Assembly (NCBI GenBank): GCA_002717285.1
Contig: PBDF01000002.1
Coordinates: forward strand, 1-33,205
Direction: 5' to 3'
Source: Magnetovibrio sp.
GTDB taxonomy: Bacteria > Pseudomonadota > Alphaproteobacteria > Rhodospirillales_A > JABHCV01
DNA: 33,205 nt
Shown: positions 23,348 through 33,098 of the stretch, one piece after another
Layout: each line of letters starts with the position of its first letter
How positions within the stretch are numbered: position 1 is the stretch's first letter
Made by a program: the position numbers and the translations under genes
The notes under the pieces: generated by a model
What the model saw: only the letters and a program-made list of their open reading frames with translations
Told to the model about the DNA's origin: nothing
The model's database searches: none

Positions 23348-24223
23348 TTACCTGACTCTTTTTTTATTGTTTGATGGCTGTATGTTAAAACAATGTTCTG
23401 GTCCAGGAAACTTTCTAGAACGAACATCCTCAGAATATTGTTTTGCTGCAACAGAAATTTGTTGCCCTAGGTCTGCATACCGTTTGACAAATTTGGGAGT
23501 AAAGTCTGAGAACAGTCCGACTAAATCTTCTGTGACTAAAATTTGTCCATCACAAGCTGGGGATGCCCCAATTCCAATGGTTGGTATATGAATAATTTCT
23601 GTTATCTTTCTTGCCAGAGGCTCGACCGTGCCTTCTATTACACTAGCAAATGCACCTGCTTCTGTAACTGCAATTGCATCAGCTAATATTCTGTCAGCCT
23701 CTTGGTCATTCTTGCCTTGTGAGTGAAACCCCCCTGTTGTGTTGATTGATTGGGGTAATAAACCGACATGGGCAAGGACAGGAATGCCACGCTCGGTTAA
23801 AAAAGAAATGGTTTCTGCCATTTCAATGCCCCCTTCAAGTTTAATGCCATCGCAACCAACCTCCTTCATAACTTTAGAAGCATTTCTGAAGGCAATTTTG
23901 GGACTTTCTTGATATGAGCCAAATGGCATATCTACAATGACACATGCTTTTTTTGATCTGCGCATTACTGCTTTTCCATGTGCAATCATCATGTCGAGTG
24001 TAACGCTAAGTGTGTCGTCTAAGCCGTAAAGAACCATGCCAAGCGAGTCTCCTACTAACAGTAGGTCGGCATGATCATCAAGTAATTGCGCGGTGAGGGA
24101 AGTATAAGCAGTCAGACAAACTAGTGGGTTACCACCCTTTCGGGCACGTATGCCAGTAACAGTTATTTTCTCCTTTTCTTTGTTGGCAATCAAAAAACAT
24201 TTCCTTTTTGGTGCAAGAGACAA
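23348..24223 (-). CDS. panB: 3-methyl-2-oxobutanoate hydroxymethyltransferase
   Basis: PanB transfers a hydroxymethyl group from 5,10-methylene-THF to ketoisovalerate, the first step to pantoate. Motifs are [31 protein letters not shown] (metal-site Asp), [11 protein letters not shown], and [24 protein letters not shown] is close to the C-terminus. The frame opens with TTG at 24223 and has no ATG before the conserved core; GAGG lies 11 bases upstream. A second TTG at 24193 with AGGA nine bases before it is an alternative. The need for methylene-THF ties it to the folate genes at 30484-33098. Confidence 0.93.
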   Translation of the reverse strand: MSLAPKRKCFLIANKEKEKITVTGIRARKGGNPLVCLTAYTSLTAQLLDDHADLLLVGDSLGMVLYGLDDTLSVTLDMMIAHGKAVMRRSKKACVIVDMPFGSYQESPKIAFRNASKVMKEVGCDGIKLEGGIEMAETISFLTERGIPVLAHVGLLPQSINTTGGFHSQGKNDQEADRILADAIAVTEAGAFASVIEGTVEPLARKITEIIHIPTIGIGASPACDGQILVTEDLVGLFSDFTPKFVKRYADLGQQISVAAKQYSEDVRSRKFPGPEHCFNIQPSNNKKRVR

Positions 24224-24250
24224 GGGAGTACTTACCTCTAGGCTTATTGA

Positions 24251-24358
24251 CTAACGATGAAACCGCGTTTTAAAAGCCCAGTAAAGCACACCGGAAAATA
24301 AGACCAGCATCCACACCACCTTGTATTCGCTGAATGATTTTATTAGGCTATCTATCAT
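24251..24358 (-). CDS. Possible 35-residue single-membrane-segment protein, CcoQ-like
   Basis: An ATG at 24358 opens a 35-codon frame with one clear membrane helix (VVWMLVLFSGVLYWAFKT), charged ends and a terminal RFHR. The hydrophobic-then-basic layout is like the small CcoQ/FixQ subunit of cbb3 oxidase, but no cco genes are nearby and length and similarity are weak. The site upstream of the ATG is only AAGTAAG. It lies 27 bases upstream of panB on the same strand. It could be a real small membrane protein or chance. Confidence 0.35.
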   Translation of the reverse strand: MIDSLIKSFSEYKVVWMLVLFSGVLYWAFKTRFHR

Positions 24359-24776
24359 TTGTCTTACTTTGGCTTAGAGAGAAATAACTGAAGTAACCTG
24401 ATGCGACTAGATTAGATTGTCGTTATGATATCTATTATTACTGTTACCAACTTCAGGTTGAAATATTAATACTCAATCACTATTTATTTTATCAAATGTA
24501 ATGATATTTTTCCATACACAAAAATACCTGAAAGATTTAAGATATTAGTATGTTTTTTTATAGCCTACCATTAAAGTAGATTACTTAGTCAACATGTGAA
24601 AGTAAGAATGTATAAACCTTTCCATATAGCTTTTGAAAAAGGGTCTCAAACATATCGATCGTCTATGGTAGGGATATATAAATTTCCGAAAATGCGCCCC
24701 AAAGAAAGACCTTTTAATTTGACCCCCGCAAGCTATCACTTGATTTAAGCGTCAGTAACGCCAAGGAGAACATCTG
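24359..24776 (+). promoter_or_regulatory. Long leader region upstream of formate dehydrogenase
   Basis: This stretch of over 400 bases has no recognised gene and probably contains the FDH promoter and control sites. At 24388-24401 CTGAAGTAACCTGA contains two segments, CTGAAGT and AACCTGA, each able to pair with the single later block ACTTCAGGTT (24450-24459). The two pairings would exclude each other. Later a CGATCG palindrome occurs near 24655. A strong AAGGAG site ends the region at 24763-24768. No known riboswitch core is recognised. Confidence 0.35.
24763..24768 (+). promoter_or_regulatory. Ribosome binding site deciding a TTG start
   Basis: AAGGAG lies eight bases before the TTG at 24777. 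No in-frame ATG occurs near the conserved start of the protein. Confidence 0.75.
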
Positions 24777-26468
24777 TTGGATACAACAAATTTGGATGCG
24801 GGCATTTGGAAGTCAGCACCAGGCAAGGGTCGAAAAACCCCCAAGGGAAGACAGCTAGAAGATACATCGGTAATACAAATCCGTGAGTTGCTTGGAGAGC
24901 GACCCCGAGAGGGACATCTACTGATAGAATTTTTGCACCTTATTCAAGACCAATATGGTTATTTATCATTACCGCACATGACAGCCTTGGCTGATGAGTT
25001 AAGACTAAGCCAAACAGAAGTTTATGAGGTGGCTACATTTTATGCACATTTTGATGTAGTACATGAAGGGGAGGCGCCTCCACCAGCTTTAACAATTCGT
25101 GTTTGTGAGTCTTTGGCTTGCGAGCTCGCTGGCGCACAATCTTTACATAGCGCACTACTCAAAGGACTAGATCCCAAGAAAGTTAGGGTATTAAGAGCGC
25201 CGTGCATGGGGCGTTGCGACACAGCCCCCGCACTCGAAATTGGTCATAATCATATTGACTTTGCGACTAAAGAAAAGGTTGAGTCTGCCATTGCATCAGG
25301 TGATACACATCCGCATGTAACAAATTATCAGAATCTAGAAGAATACCTCGCTGATGGAGGATACACTAAATTAGAAGAACTAAGAAACGATGGGGATTGG
25401 AAGCTTGTTCAAGATCGTGTAACTCAAAGTGGATTGCGTGGTCTTGGAGGCGCTGGTTTTCCATCCGGGGAAAAATGGGGTTTTGTTCGATCATACGAAG
25501 GTCCAAGGTTCCTAGCAGTAAATGGTGATGAGGGCGAACCCGGAACATTTAAAGATCGCTTTTACTTAGAGCGAACGCCCCATTTGTTCCTCGAGGGAAT
25601 GTTAATAGCAGCGTGGGCTGTTGAAGCAGAAACGTGTTTTATATATATGCGAGATGAATACCCTGTTGTCCTTGAAATATTACGTAATGAAATTGCAGCG
25701 CTTGAGGCTTCTGGCCTTGTATCCAAAGGTTATATTGATTTACGCCGGGGGGCGGGTGCGTATATTTGTGGTGAAGAAAGCGCAATGATTGAGTCTATTG
25801 AAGGAAAAAGAGGTTTACCGCGGCACCGTCCACCCTATGTTGCGCAAGTTGGTATTTTTAATCGTCCAACCCTAGTTCATAATATTGAAACGTTATATTG
25901 GATAGCTAGAATTTGTCGTGAGGGACCTGAAATTTTTTCATCGATTGAAAAAAATGGCCGCCGTGGATTGCGTAGTTTTTCAGTTTCCGGACGTGTTGCC
26001 AAACCAGGAGTGCATTTGTTACCGTCGGGCTCAACAATTGTTGATATTATTAAAGCAGCTGGTGGAATGGCAGATGGACATGTGTTCAAAGCCTATCAGC
26101 CGGGGGGCCCATCATCAGGTATTTTACCGGCTAAACTAAATGATATACCTCTGGATTTTGATACTTTGCAGCCACATGGCAGTTTTATTGGATCGGCTGC
26201 TGTTGTTGTCCTCTCAGATAAAGACAGAGTTAGGGATGCAGCTCTAAATATGTTACGTTTTTTTGAAAATGAGAGTTGTGGACAATGCACACCGTGCAGA
26301 ACTGGATGTAGTAAAGCTGTAAAGCTAATGCAAGAAGATAAATGGGACCAGTTACTTCTCAATGATTTGAGTGACGTGATGCAGGACTCATCTATTTGTG
26401 GCTTAGGTCAGGCTGCGCCAAACCCAATTCGTTTAACCATGAAACATTTTCAAAGTGAGATTAGTTAA
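24777..26468 (+). CDS. NAD-dependent formate dehydrogenase, fused gamma/beta subunit (Fdh1B-like)
   Basis: This 563-residue diaphorase subunit passes electrons from the formate-oxidising subunit to NAD+. Residues about 30-175 form a NuoE-like thioredoxin-fold domain with a [2Fe-2S] site: Cys110 and Cys115 (CESLAC), then Cys143 and Cys147 (CMGRC). Residues about 185-563 are NuoF-like, with the NADH/FMN motifs RGLGGAGFPSGEKW (221-234) and GDEGEPGTFKDR (250-261), then SCGQCTPCRTGC (Cys501, 504, 507) for a [4Fe-4S] cluster. This NuoE-NuoF fusion is known from Methylobacterium Fdh1B, a partner of a W/Mo enzyme. It precedes the alpha gene by eight bases. The soluble complex is cytoplasmic. Confidence 0.92.
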   Translation: MDTTNLDAGIWKSAPGKGRKTPKGRQLEDTSVIQIRELLGERPREGHLLIEFLHLIQDQYGYLSLPHMTALADELRLSQTEVYEVATFYAHFDVVHEGEAPPPALTIRVCESLACELAGAQSLHSALLKGLDPKKVRVLRAPCMGRCDTAPALEIGHNHIDFATKEKVESAIASGDTHPHVTNYQNLEEYLADGGYTKLEELRNDGDWKLVQDRVTQSGLRGLGGAGFPSGEKWGFVRSYEGPRFLAVNGDEGEPGTFKDRFYLERTPHLFLEGMLIAAWAVEAETCFIYMRDEYPVVLEILRNEIAALEASGLVSKGYIDLRRGAGAYICGEESAMIESIEGKRGLPRHRPPYVAQVGIFNRPTLVHNIETLYWIARICREGPEIFSSIEKNGRRGLRSFSVSGRVAKPGVHLLPSGSTIVDIIKAAGGMADGHVFKAYQPGGPSSGILPAKLNDIPLDFDTLQPHGSFIGSAAVVVLSDKDRVRDAALNMLRFFENESCGQCTPCRTGCSKAVKLMQEDKWDQLLLNDLSDVMQDSSICGLGQAAPNPIRLTMKHFQSEIS

Positions 26469-26476
26469 GGTGAATT

Positions 26477-29260
26477 ATGCTTGACTCCGTGCCGCAGAAA
26501 AAAGTGACATTTACTCTCAACGGCAAAGATGTGACTGTCATTGAAGGAACTAGTATTTGGGCGGCGGCAAAGGCTGAAGGTGAACTTATTCCTCATCTTT
26601 GTCATAAACCTGAGCCAGGTTACCGCTCTGATGGTAATTGTCGTGCGTGTATGGTTGAGATAGAGGGTGAAAGAGCTCTAGTCGCATCTTGTATACGAAC
26701 CGTTCAAGAAAATATGGTAGTTCATACCAATACAAATCGTGCTAAAAGATCGCGAGCTTTGGTTGCGGAGCTTCTGGCAGCTGATCAGCCAGCAAAAGCT
26801 CATGACGCCTCCTCACACTTTAAAGAGATGTTAGAACTCAACGGTATTGGAAAAAGTCGCTTTCCAGCCAAGGATCCCTCGCATGTACCACTTTTAGACG
26901 ATAGCCACGTTGCTATGCGGGTAAACTTAGATTCGTGTATCCATTGTAATTTGTGTGTTCGCGCTTGTCGGGAAGTACAAGTTAATGACGTGATAGGTAT
27001 GTCAGGAAGAGGCTACGAGGCCCAAATTGTGTTTGACATGGATGACCCGATGGGAAAGTCAACATGTGTTGCTTGTGGTGAATGTGTGCAGGTTTGTCCT
27101 ACTGGTGCCTTGATGCCTGCAACAGTTCTGAATGATGACCAAATTGGTGATAGGGCAGACTATGATCGCGAAGTTAAATCAATTTGCCCATATTGTGGAG
27201 TTGGGTGTCAGTTATCTTACAAAATTAAAAACAATAAAATAAAATACGTCGAGGGTGTGAATGGTCCAGCTAATGAAAACCGTTTGTGCGTAAAAGGTCG
27301 TTTTGGATTTGATTATGTACATCATAGTCATCGCCTTACTGCACCATTAATCCGTCGTGATGATGCACCACCCAAAGGTCTTAACGTTGACCCTTCAAAC
27401 CCATTCACACATTTTCGTGAAGCAAGCTGGGAAGAGGCGTTGGACTCAGCTGCAAAAGGTTTGGCTAAAAATAGAGAAATTTCTGGCACCCGCGTAGCTG
27501 GATTTGGGTCTGCAAAATGCTCAAATGAAGAAGCATACTTATTTCAAAAATTAATACGTCAAGGTTTTGCTCATAACAATGTTGACCATTGCACTCGACT
27601 TTGTCATGCGTCTTCAGTTGCAGCATTAATAGAAAATATTGGTTCTGGTGCGGTAACAGCGACATTCAATGAAATAAAAAATGCTGATGTGGCAATCGTG
27701 ATTGGTGCTAATCCAACTGAAAACCATCCAGTTGCAGCGACCTATTTTAAACAATTTGCCAAGCGCGGAGGCAAGCTAATTGTGATGGATCCGAGAGGGC
27801 ATGGATTGAAAAGACATGCAACTCATATGTTACAGTTTCGTCCAGGGTCAGACGTTGCGATGCTCAATGCAATTATGAATGTGATAGTTGAAGAAGAGCT
27901 TTATGACCAACAGTACATAGATGGATATACTGAAAATTGGGATGCTATGAAAGAGCATTTGAAAGATTTTAGTCCAGAAAAAATGTCTGAATTTTGTGGG
28001 ATTGATGTTTCGACCCTTCGAGCTGTCGCCCGTGATTTTGCGCGTGCAAAGTCAGCTATGATTTTCTGGGGTATGGGGGTATCTCAGCACATTCATGGAA
28101 CTGATAATTCACGTTGTTTGATTTCTCTCTCGTTGATGTGTGGTCAGGTTGGTCGTCCTGGCACGGGGTTACACCCATTGCGGGGCCAGAATAATGTACA
28201 AGGGGCTTCAGACGCAGGTCTAATCCCAATGTTTCTTCCCGATTATCAAAGTGTTACAGATGATGGTGTTCGATCAGCTTTTAACGAGATCTGGCAATCC
28301 GAAAATATTTTAGGAGAGAAAGGCTTGACAGTTACCGAAATTATGGATGCAGTTCATGATGGTGATATATCGGCAATGTATGTTCTGGGTGAAAATCCTG
28401 CAATGTCAGACCCGGATGTTGAACATGCCCGTGATGCATTGTCTAAGCTTGATCATCTAGTGGTACAAGATGTTTTCCTTACTGAGACTGCGAATTATGC
28501 AGACGTTATTTTACCAGCCTCGGCATGGGCAGAAAAAACAGGAACAGTTACAAACACTAATAGACAGGTTCAGATGGGCCGACCTGCAATTGCGCCCCCT
28601 GGCCAAGCTAAAGAGGATTGGTGGATTACAGTAGAACTCGCTAAAAGATTAGGCCTTAATTGGACATACACTCATCCAAGAGAAGTATTTTCTGAAATGA
28701 AACGTTCAATGAAGTCATTAAATAATATCTCTTGGGAGCGTTTGGAAAAAGAAGATGTCGTTGCATATCCCTCTTTAAATGAGACTGACCCGGGTCAGGC
28801 AATCGTATTTGGGGATGGTTTCCCCCGTGCGGACGGTAGGGCGCGCTTTACTCCCGCAAAAATAATTGCCCCTGCGGAGACGCCAGATGTAGATTACCCA
28901 CTAATACTTACTACTGGGCGCCAGCTTGAACATTGGCATACTGGTTCAATGACGCGTAGAGCACATGTTCTTGATACTGTTGAGCCACAAGCAAATGCAT
29001 CACTTAATCCAAGAACAATGAAAATAAATGGTATTACGGCAGGGGACATGATAACCATAGAAACTCGCCGTGGTTCAATTTCTATTATGGCACGTGCAGA
29101 CAGAGCAATATCTGAGGATATGATTTTTGTCCCATTTGCCTACGTTGAGGCTGCCGCAAATATCCTTACAAATCCACAGGTTGATCCCTATGGTAAAATA
29201 CCGGAATTTAAATTTGCTGCATGCAGAATAACTAAGGTCAACGTTGTGGCAGCACAATAA
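26477..29260 (+). CDS. NAD-dependent formate dehydrogenase, catalytic alpha subunit (Fdh1A-like)
   Basis: The 927-residue subunit oxidises formate to CO2 at a Mo- or W-bis-pyranopterin centre. In order it has a plant-type [2Fe-2S] domain (Cys42, 55, 58, 72), then two [4Fe-4S] sites (CIHCNLCVRAC, Cys154-164; CVACGECVQVC, Cys197-207). A MopB N-terminal [4Fe-4S] site follows (Cys237, 240, 244, 271), then the catalytic domain with metal ligand Cys376 and its His partner in CTRLCHASS. The His/Cys N5-type motif of NuoG is absent after the first domain (ADQPAKAHDASSHF), as I recall for Methylobacterium Fdh1A. An AAGG site precedes the ATG. Metal identity cannot be read from sequence. No fdhD or assembly gene lies in the window. 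Confidence 0.94.
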   Translation: MLDSVPQKKVTFTLNGKDVTVIEGTSIWAAAKAEGELIPHLCHKPEPGYRSDGNCRACMVEIEGERALVASCIRTVQENMVVHTNTNRAKRSRALVAELLAADQPAKAHDASSHFKEMLELNGIGKSRFPAKDPSHVPLLDDSHVAMRVNLDSCIHCNLCVRACREVQVNDVIGMSGRGYEAQIVFDMDDPMGKSTCVACGECVQVCPTGALMPATVLNDDQIGDRADYDREVKSICPYCGVGCQLSYKIKNNKIKYVEGVNGPANENRLCVKGRFGFDYVHHSHRLTAPLIRRDDAPPKGLNVDPSNPFTHFREASWEEALDSAAKGLAKNREISGTRVAGFGSAKCSNEEAYLFQKLIRQGFAHNNVDHCTRLCHASSVAALIENIGSGAVTATFNEIKNADVAIVIGANPTENHPVAATYFKQFAKRGGKLIVMDPRGHGLKRHATHMLQFRPGSDVAMLNAIMNVIVEEELYDQQYIDGYTENWDAMKEHLKDFSPEKMSEFCGIDVSTLRAVARDFARAKSAMIFWGMGVSQHIHGTDNSRCLISLSLMCGQVGRPGTGLHPLRGQNNVQGASDAGLIPMFLPDYQSVTDDGVRSAFNEIWQSENILGEKGLTVTEIMDAVHDGDISAMYVLGENPAMSDPDVEHARDALSKLDHLVVQDVFLTETANYADVILPASAWAEKTGTVTNTNRQVQMGRPAIAPPGQAKEDWWITVELAKRLGLNWTYTHPREVFSEMKRSMKSLNNISWERLEKEDVVAYPSLNETDPGQAIVFGDGFPRADGRARFTPAKIIAPAETPDVDYPLILTTGRQLEHWHTGSMTRRAHVLDTVEPQANASLNPRTMKINGITAGDMITIETRRGSISIMARADRAISEDMIFVPFAYVEAAANILTNPQVDPYGKIPEFKFAACRITKVNVVAAQ

Positions 29261-29305
29261 ACAACCTAAACAAAAAATTTATTTAATGACTGGAAAAATA
29301 TAACT

Positions 29306-30481
29306 ATGTCAAAGTTGGTAGCACCACACGGTGGAGAAGATCTTAAGTCCCTGCTGGTTCCGGAAAGTGAGCGTGCAGCTGAACTGAAGAGAGCTGAAAC
29401 CTTGAAACAGGTTCACATGACATCAAGGGAAACTTCAGATGTTTTGATGTTTGCAATGGCAGCCTATACACCATTAAATGGTTTTATGGATGAAGCTGAC
29501 TGGAGAGGGGTCTGCTCTGATATGAGACTGTCCAATGGGACTTTTTGGCCCATACCTATAACCCTTTCGACAACCGAAGAGATTGCAAACAATATTACAA
29601 ATCATGAAGAAATTGCCCTTGTTGACTCGGAAAGTGACAAAATTATGGCTCTCATGCACGTTAGTGATAAATTTGGCATAGATAAGAATTTTGAGTGTCA
29701 AAATGTTTACGCAACTTTGGAAGAGGCACATCCAGGCGTTGCCAAGGTGATGGAGCAAAAAGAGGTGAACCTTGGCGGTTCTTTGCGGGTACTAAGAGAA
29801 GGTATATATAAAGAGCAGTTCCCGAACCTGCATTTTAACTGCGCGGAAGCTAGAGCTTTGTTTGATGCACGTGGTTGGTCTAGGGTCGCAGCTTTTCAAA
29901 CGCGGAATCCAATGCATCGTTCCCACGAACACCTTGCCAAAATTGCCATAGAAATCACAGATGGTGTTTTTATTCATCAAGTTCTTGGAAAGCTTAAAGT
30001 TGGTGACATTCCAGCCGAAACCCGTACCAGAGCAATTCAGGCTATGATTGATAATTACTTCGTTGAGGGCACAGTGATTCAAGGAGGTTATCCTATTGAA
30101 ATGCGTTATGCGGGTCCACGTGAAGCTTTACTCCACGCACTTGTTCGACAGAATTTTGGTTGTTCCCACCTCATAGTTGGGCGTGATCACGCTGGTGTTG
30201 GAGATTATTACGGGCCTTTCGATGCACACCACATATTTGATACTCTTTGGGATGGAGCACTTAAGACTCAGGCTCTGAAAATAGATATTGCTTTTTATAG
30301 TTATTTATGCGGTGGCATGGCCACAGGGCGAACTTGTCCTTCTGACGAGAGCCAGAGATTAAATATTTCTGGAACTCGACTGAGGGAAATGCTGGTGAAT
30401 GGCGAAGAAATCCCAGAGGAGTTTAGTCGTCCTGAGGTGGTTAGAGTACTTCAGGAGTTTTACTCAAACGAAGACTTATAG
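29306..30481 (+). CDS. sat: Sulfate adenylyltransferase (homo-oligomeric ATP sulfurylase)
   Basis: Sat makes adenosine phosphosulfate (APS) from sulfate and ATP, or ATP from APS in sulfur oxidisers. The 391-residue product has QTRNPMHRSHEH (198-209), GRDHAGVGDYYGPF (292-305) and ISGTRLREML. There is no APS-kinase domain, and it is not the CysDN type. In thermophilic relatives a zinc site uses Cys-x2-Cys-x8-Cys-x3-His; here the first Cys is Ser332 and the His position is Glu348, leaving only Cys335 and Cys344. It lies 45 bases after the FDH alpha gene and could be co-transcribed. Whether it serves assimilation or sulfite oxidation is open, as no apr or cys genes are present. Confidence 0.93.
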   Translation: MSKLVAPHGGEDLKSLLVPESERAAELKRAETLKQVHMTSRETSDVLMFAMAAYTPLNGFMDEADWRGVCSDMRLSNGTFWPIPITLSTTEEIANNITNHEEIALVDSESDKIMALMHVSDKFGIDKNFECQNVYATLEEAHPGVAKVMEQKEVNLGGSLRVLREGIYKEQFPNLHFNCAEARALFDARGWSRVAAFQTRNPMHRSHEHLAKIAIEITDGVFIHQVLGKLKVGDIPAETRTRAIQAMIDNYFVEGTVIQGGYPIEMRYAGPREALLHALVRQNFGCSHLIVGRDHAGVGDYYGPFDAHHIFDTLWDGALKTQALKIDIAFYSYLCGGMATGRTCPSDESQRLNISGTRLREMLVNGEEIPEEFSRPEVVRVLQEFYSNEDL

Positions 30482-30483
30482 GA

Positions 30484-32151
30484 TTAAAACAGGCCGTCTA
30501 TTACTCCTTCACTATTGAGTGCAATTGAGTTGGCTGCTGGGATGCTTGGTAGACCTGGCATGGTCATTATTTCGCCACACACTACTACCACAAATCCTGC
30601 ACCAGCAGATAGCCTTACTTCACGTACAGAAAGAACGTGGCCGGAAGGTGCGCCCTTGAGCTCGGGATTTGTTGAAAAACTATATTGGGTCTTAGCCATA
30701 CAAACAGGTAAATGACCATATCCTGTATTTTGGAGTTCATCGAATTGATCACGTACTTTCTTGTCCGCAACGACATCCTCCGCTCCATAAAGCTTTGTTG
30801 CCACCGCTCTTACTTTTTCCCACAAAGGTAGAGAATCTTCATAAAGTGGTTTGAGCTGACTAGTGCATTCATCAGCCATCCTTGCAACGTACTCGGCTAG
30901 CTTTGTAGTGCCTTTTGAACCATCAGCCCAGTGGGTGCAATCGATGACTTCAACTCCCAGACCATCAACACCATTACGAACGGCTTCAACTTCTGCATCT
31001 GTATCAGAGGAAAACCGATTAACTGCAACTACTACTGGAATACCAAAGGACTTGACGTTGTGAATATGACGATGGAGGTTTTCACAGCCCTCAGTAACAG
31101 CATTAACATTTTCCGTACCAAGATCGCCCTTCTCGACACCACCATGCATTTTTAATGCACGTATGGTTGCCACGATGACGTTCGCACTTGGGCTGAGGCC
31201 TGCCAGTCGACACTTGATGTTAAAGAATTTTTCTGCTCCAAGGTCGGCTCCAAACCCCGCTTCTGTGACAACATAATCAGCAAGTTTAAGTGCCGTGCGA
31301 GTGGCGATAACTGAGTTACACCCATGCGCAATGTTAGCAAAGGGGCCACCGTGAATAAAAGCTGGATTATTCTCTAGGGTCTGCACCAAGTTTGGTTGAA
31401 GTGCGTCTTTCAAGAGAACAGTCATTGGCCCTTGAGCTTTTAGATCTGATGCGAGTATTGGTTCACGGTTACGCTTGTAGCCAACGACAATACGTCCAAT
31501 ACGCTCTTCTAAATCAGCGAGATCTTTTGCTAGACAAAAAATAGCCATAATTTCCGAGGCAACGGTGATATCAAAACCACTTTCTCGAGGAAAACCATTG
31601 GCCACACCGCCAAGGGACGTTACAATGCTCCTTAAAGCACGGTCATTCATATCTACAACCCTACGCCATGTTACTCGGCGAGTGTCAAATTCAAGTTTGT
31701 TGCCCCAGTAAATATGGTTATCAATTAATGCAGACAACAAATTATGAGTTACGCTTATGGCGTGAAAATCTCCAGTAAAATGTAAATTTATGTCCTCCAT
31801 TGGAACAACTTGGGCGTACCCTCCACCAGCAGCGCCACCTTTCATGCCGAAACAGGGACCAAGTGAGGGTTCACGAACACAAATTGTTGCCTTTTTCCCA
31901 ATCTTGTTTAGACCATCACCAAGCCCAACGGTTGTTGTCGTCTTACCTTCACCAGCTGGTGTTGGTGTGATTGCAGTTACTAGTATTAACTTGCCATCAG
32001 GCTTACCTTCTAGTGACTTTATGAAATCGTATGACAGCTTCGCTTTTGTTGGGCCAAAATGATGCAGCTGATCTCTTGGTATGTCTAGTTGAGCACCTAT
32101 TTCCTCAATAGGCTTCATAGTCGCTTTACGTGCAATTTCTATATCGGACAC
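30484..32151 (-). CDS. fhs: Formate-tetrahydrofolate ligase
   Basis: Fhs joins formate and THF with ATP to 10-formyl-THF, or runs backward making ATP. The 555-residue product has [17 protein letters not shown] (P-loop, about 62-78), [20 protein letters not shown], the block [15 protein letters not shown], and a C-terminal [11 protein letters not shown]. The start is GTG at 32151 with GAGG eight bases upstream. Its stop lies two bases from the convergent sat stop, leaving no space for separate terminators. With folD upstream it completes THF-linked C1 conversion between methylene-THF and formate, feeding the FDH encoded next door. Confidence 0.96.
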   Translation of the reverse strand: MSDIEIARKATMKPIEEIGAQLDIPRDQLHHFGPTKAKLSYDFIKSLEGKPDGKLILVTAITPTPAGEGKTTTTVGLGDGLNKIGKKATICVREPSLGPCFGMKGGAAGGGYAQVVPMEDINLHFTGDFHAISVTHNLLSALIDNHIYWGNKLEFDTRRVTWRRVVDMNDRALRSIVTSLGGVANGFPRESGFDITVASEIMAIFCLAKDLADLEERIGRIVVGYKRNREPILASDLKAQGPMTVLLKDALQPNLVQTLENNPAFIHGGPFANIAHGCNSVIATRTALKLADYVVTEAGFGADLGAEKFFNIKCRLAGLSPSANVIVATIRALKMHGGVEKGDLGTENVNAVTEGCENLHRHIHNVKSFGIPVVVAVNRFSSDTDAEVEAVRNGVDGLGVEVIDCTHWADGSKGTTKLAEYVARMADECTSQLKPLYEDSLPLWEKVRAVATKLYGAEDVVADKKVRDQFDELQNTGYGHLPVCMAKTQYSFSTNPELKGAPSGHVLSVREVRLSAGAGFVVVVCGEIMTMPGLPSIPAANSIALNSEGVIDGLF

Positions 32152-32198
32152 TTTTTTTCCTCGGCTCGGTTGTTAAATATAATTTGTTAATTTTGATT

Positions 32199-33098
32199 CT
32201 AAACTTCAGGAACCTTAAGACCATGTTGCAGACAAGTAGCTGCTAGGGTGTTTCTAAGTAAACATGCAATAGTCATTGGCCCCACACCTCCTGGTACAGG
32301 GGTAATTGCACCTGCTATCTTGGCTGCACTAGTAAAATCTACATCGCCAACCAGTCTTGTTTTGCCGGCACCTTTTTCAGGTGCATCAATACGGTTAATA
32401 CCCACATCAATGACGGTTGCCCCTGGTTTTATCCAATCGCCAGGAATCATCTGTGGACGCCCGACTGCTGCAACTAGTATATCAGCTTGACGGCATTCAT
32501 TTGCTAAGTCTTTTGTTCGCGAATGGGCGATGGTGACAGTACAACTTTGTGATAGAAGTAATTGAGCCATGGGTTTTCCAACAATATTTGAGCGACCCAA
32601 TACTAGTGCCTTTAACCCTGAAAGATCACCCAATCTGTCTTTTAACATCATGAGGCAACCCAGCGGAGTGCAGGGTACTATAGCATTTGCATCTCCTGTT
32701 CCAAGGCGACCAACATTAACTAGGTGAAAACCATCTACATCCTTGTTGGGGTTGATAGCCTCCAACACGGCAGCTTCATTTATGTGTTTGGGAAGTGGCA
32801 GTTGAACTAATATTCCATTAACGTTCTCATCAGCATTTAGCTCATCAATTAACTCAAGAAGTGTGTTTTGTGTAATATCACTTTCGAACCTTCGTTCGAA
32901 GGAATTCATACCAACTTCTAATGTCTGTTTCCCTTTGTTATGAACATAGACTTGAGACGCGGGATCTTCTCCAACTAGTACAACGGCAAGACCAGGTGTT
33001 ATATTATGATTTTTTTTAAGGTGGATGACTTCCTCTTTAATTCGTTCACGTAATCCTATAGAAAAAGCTTTACCATCGATAAGTGTCACATCACTCAT
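32199..33098 (-). CDS. folD: Bifunctional methylene-THF dehydrogenase / methenyl-THF cyclohydrolase
   Basis: FolD interconverts methylene-, methenyl- and 10-formyl-THF with NADP. The 299-residue product has the active-site motif YVHNK (Tyr51, Lys55), VQLPLPKHI, the [11 protein letters not shown] block, [15 protein letters not shown] (the nucleotide-binding loop), and a C-terminal [16 protein letters not shown]. The length is normal. It lies 47 bases upstream of fhs on the same strand and forms an operon with it. The ATG at 33098 is preceded by AAGGATAGGG, a slightly distant ribosome site. Confidence 0.96.
   Translation of the reverse strand: MSDVTLIDGKAFSIGLRERIKEEVIHLKKNHNITPGLAVVLVGEDPASQVYVHNKGKQTLEVGMNSFERRFESDITQNTLLELIDELNADENVNGILVQLPLPKHINEAAVLEAINPNKDVDGFHLVNVGRLGTGDANAIVPCTPLGCLMMLKDRLGDLSGLKALVLGRSNIVGKPMAQLLLSQSCTVTIAHSRTKDLANECRQADILVAAVGRPQMIPGDWIKPGATVIDVGINRIDAPEKGAGKTRLVGDVDFTSAAKIAGAITPVPGGVGPMTIACLLRNTLAATCLQHGLKVPEV

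Noticed and set aside
24608..24748. A 46-codon + strand frame in the formate dehydrogenase leader
   Set aside because: No clear ribosome site, no recognised family and no membrane or signal features. It could be a leader peptide, but nothing beyond an open frame supports it.
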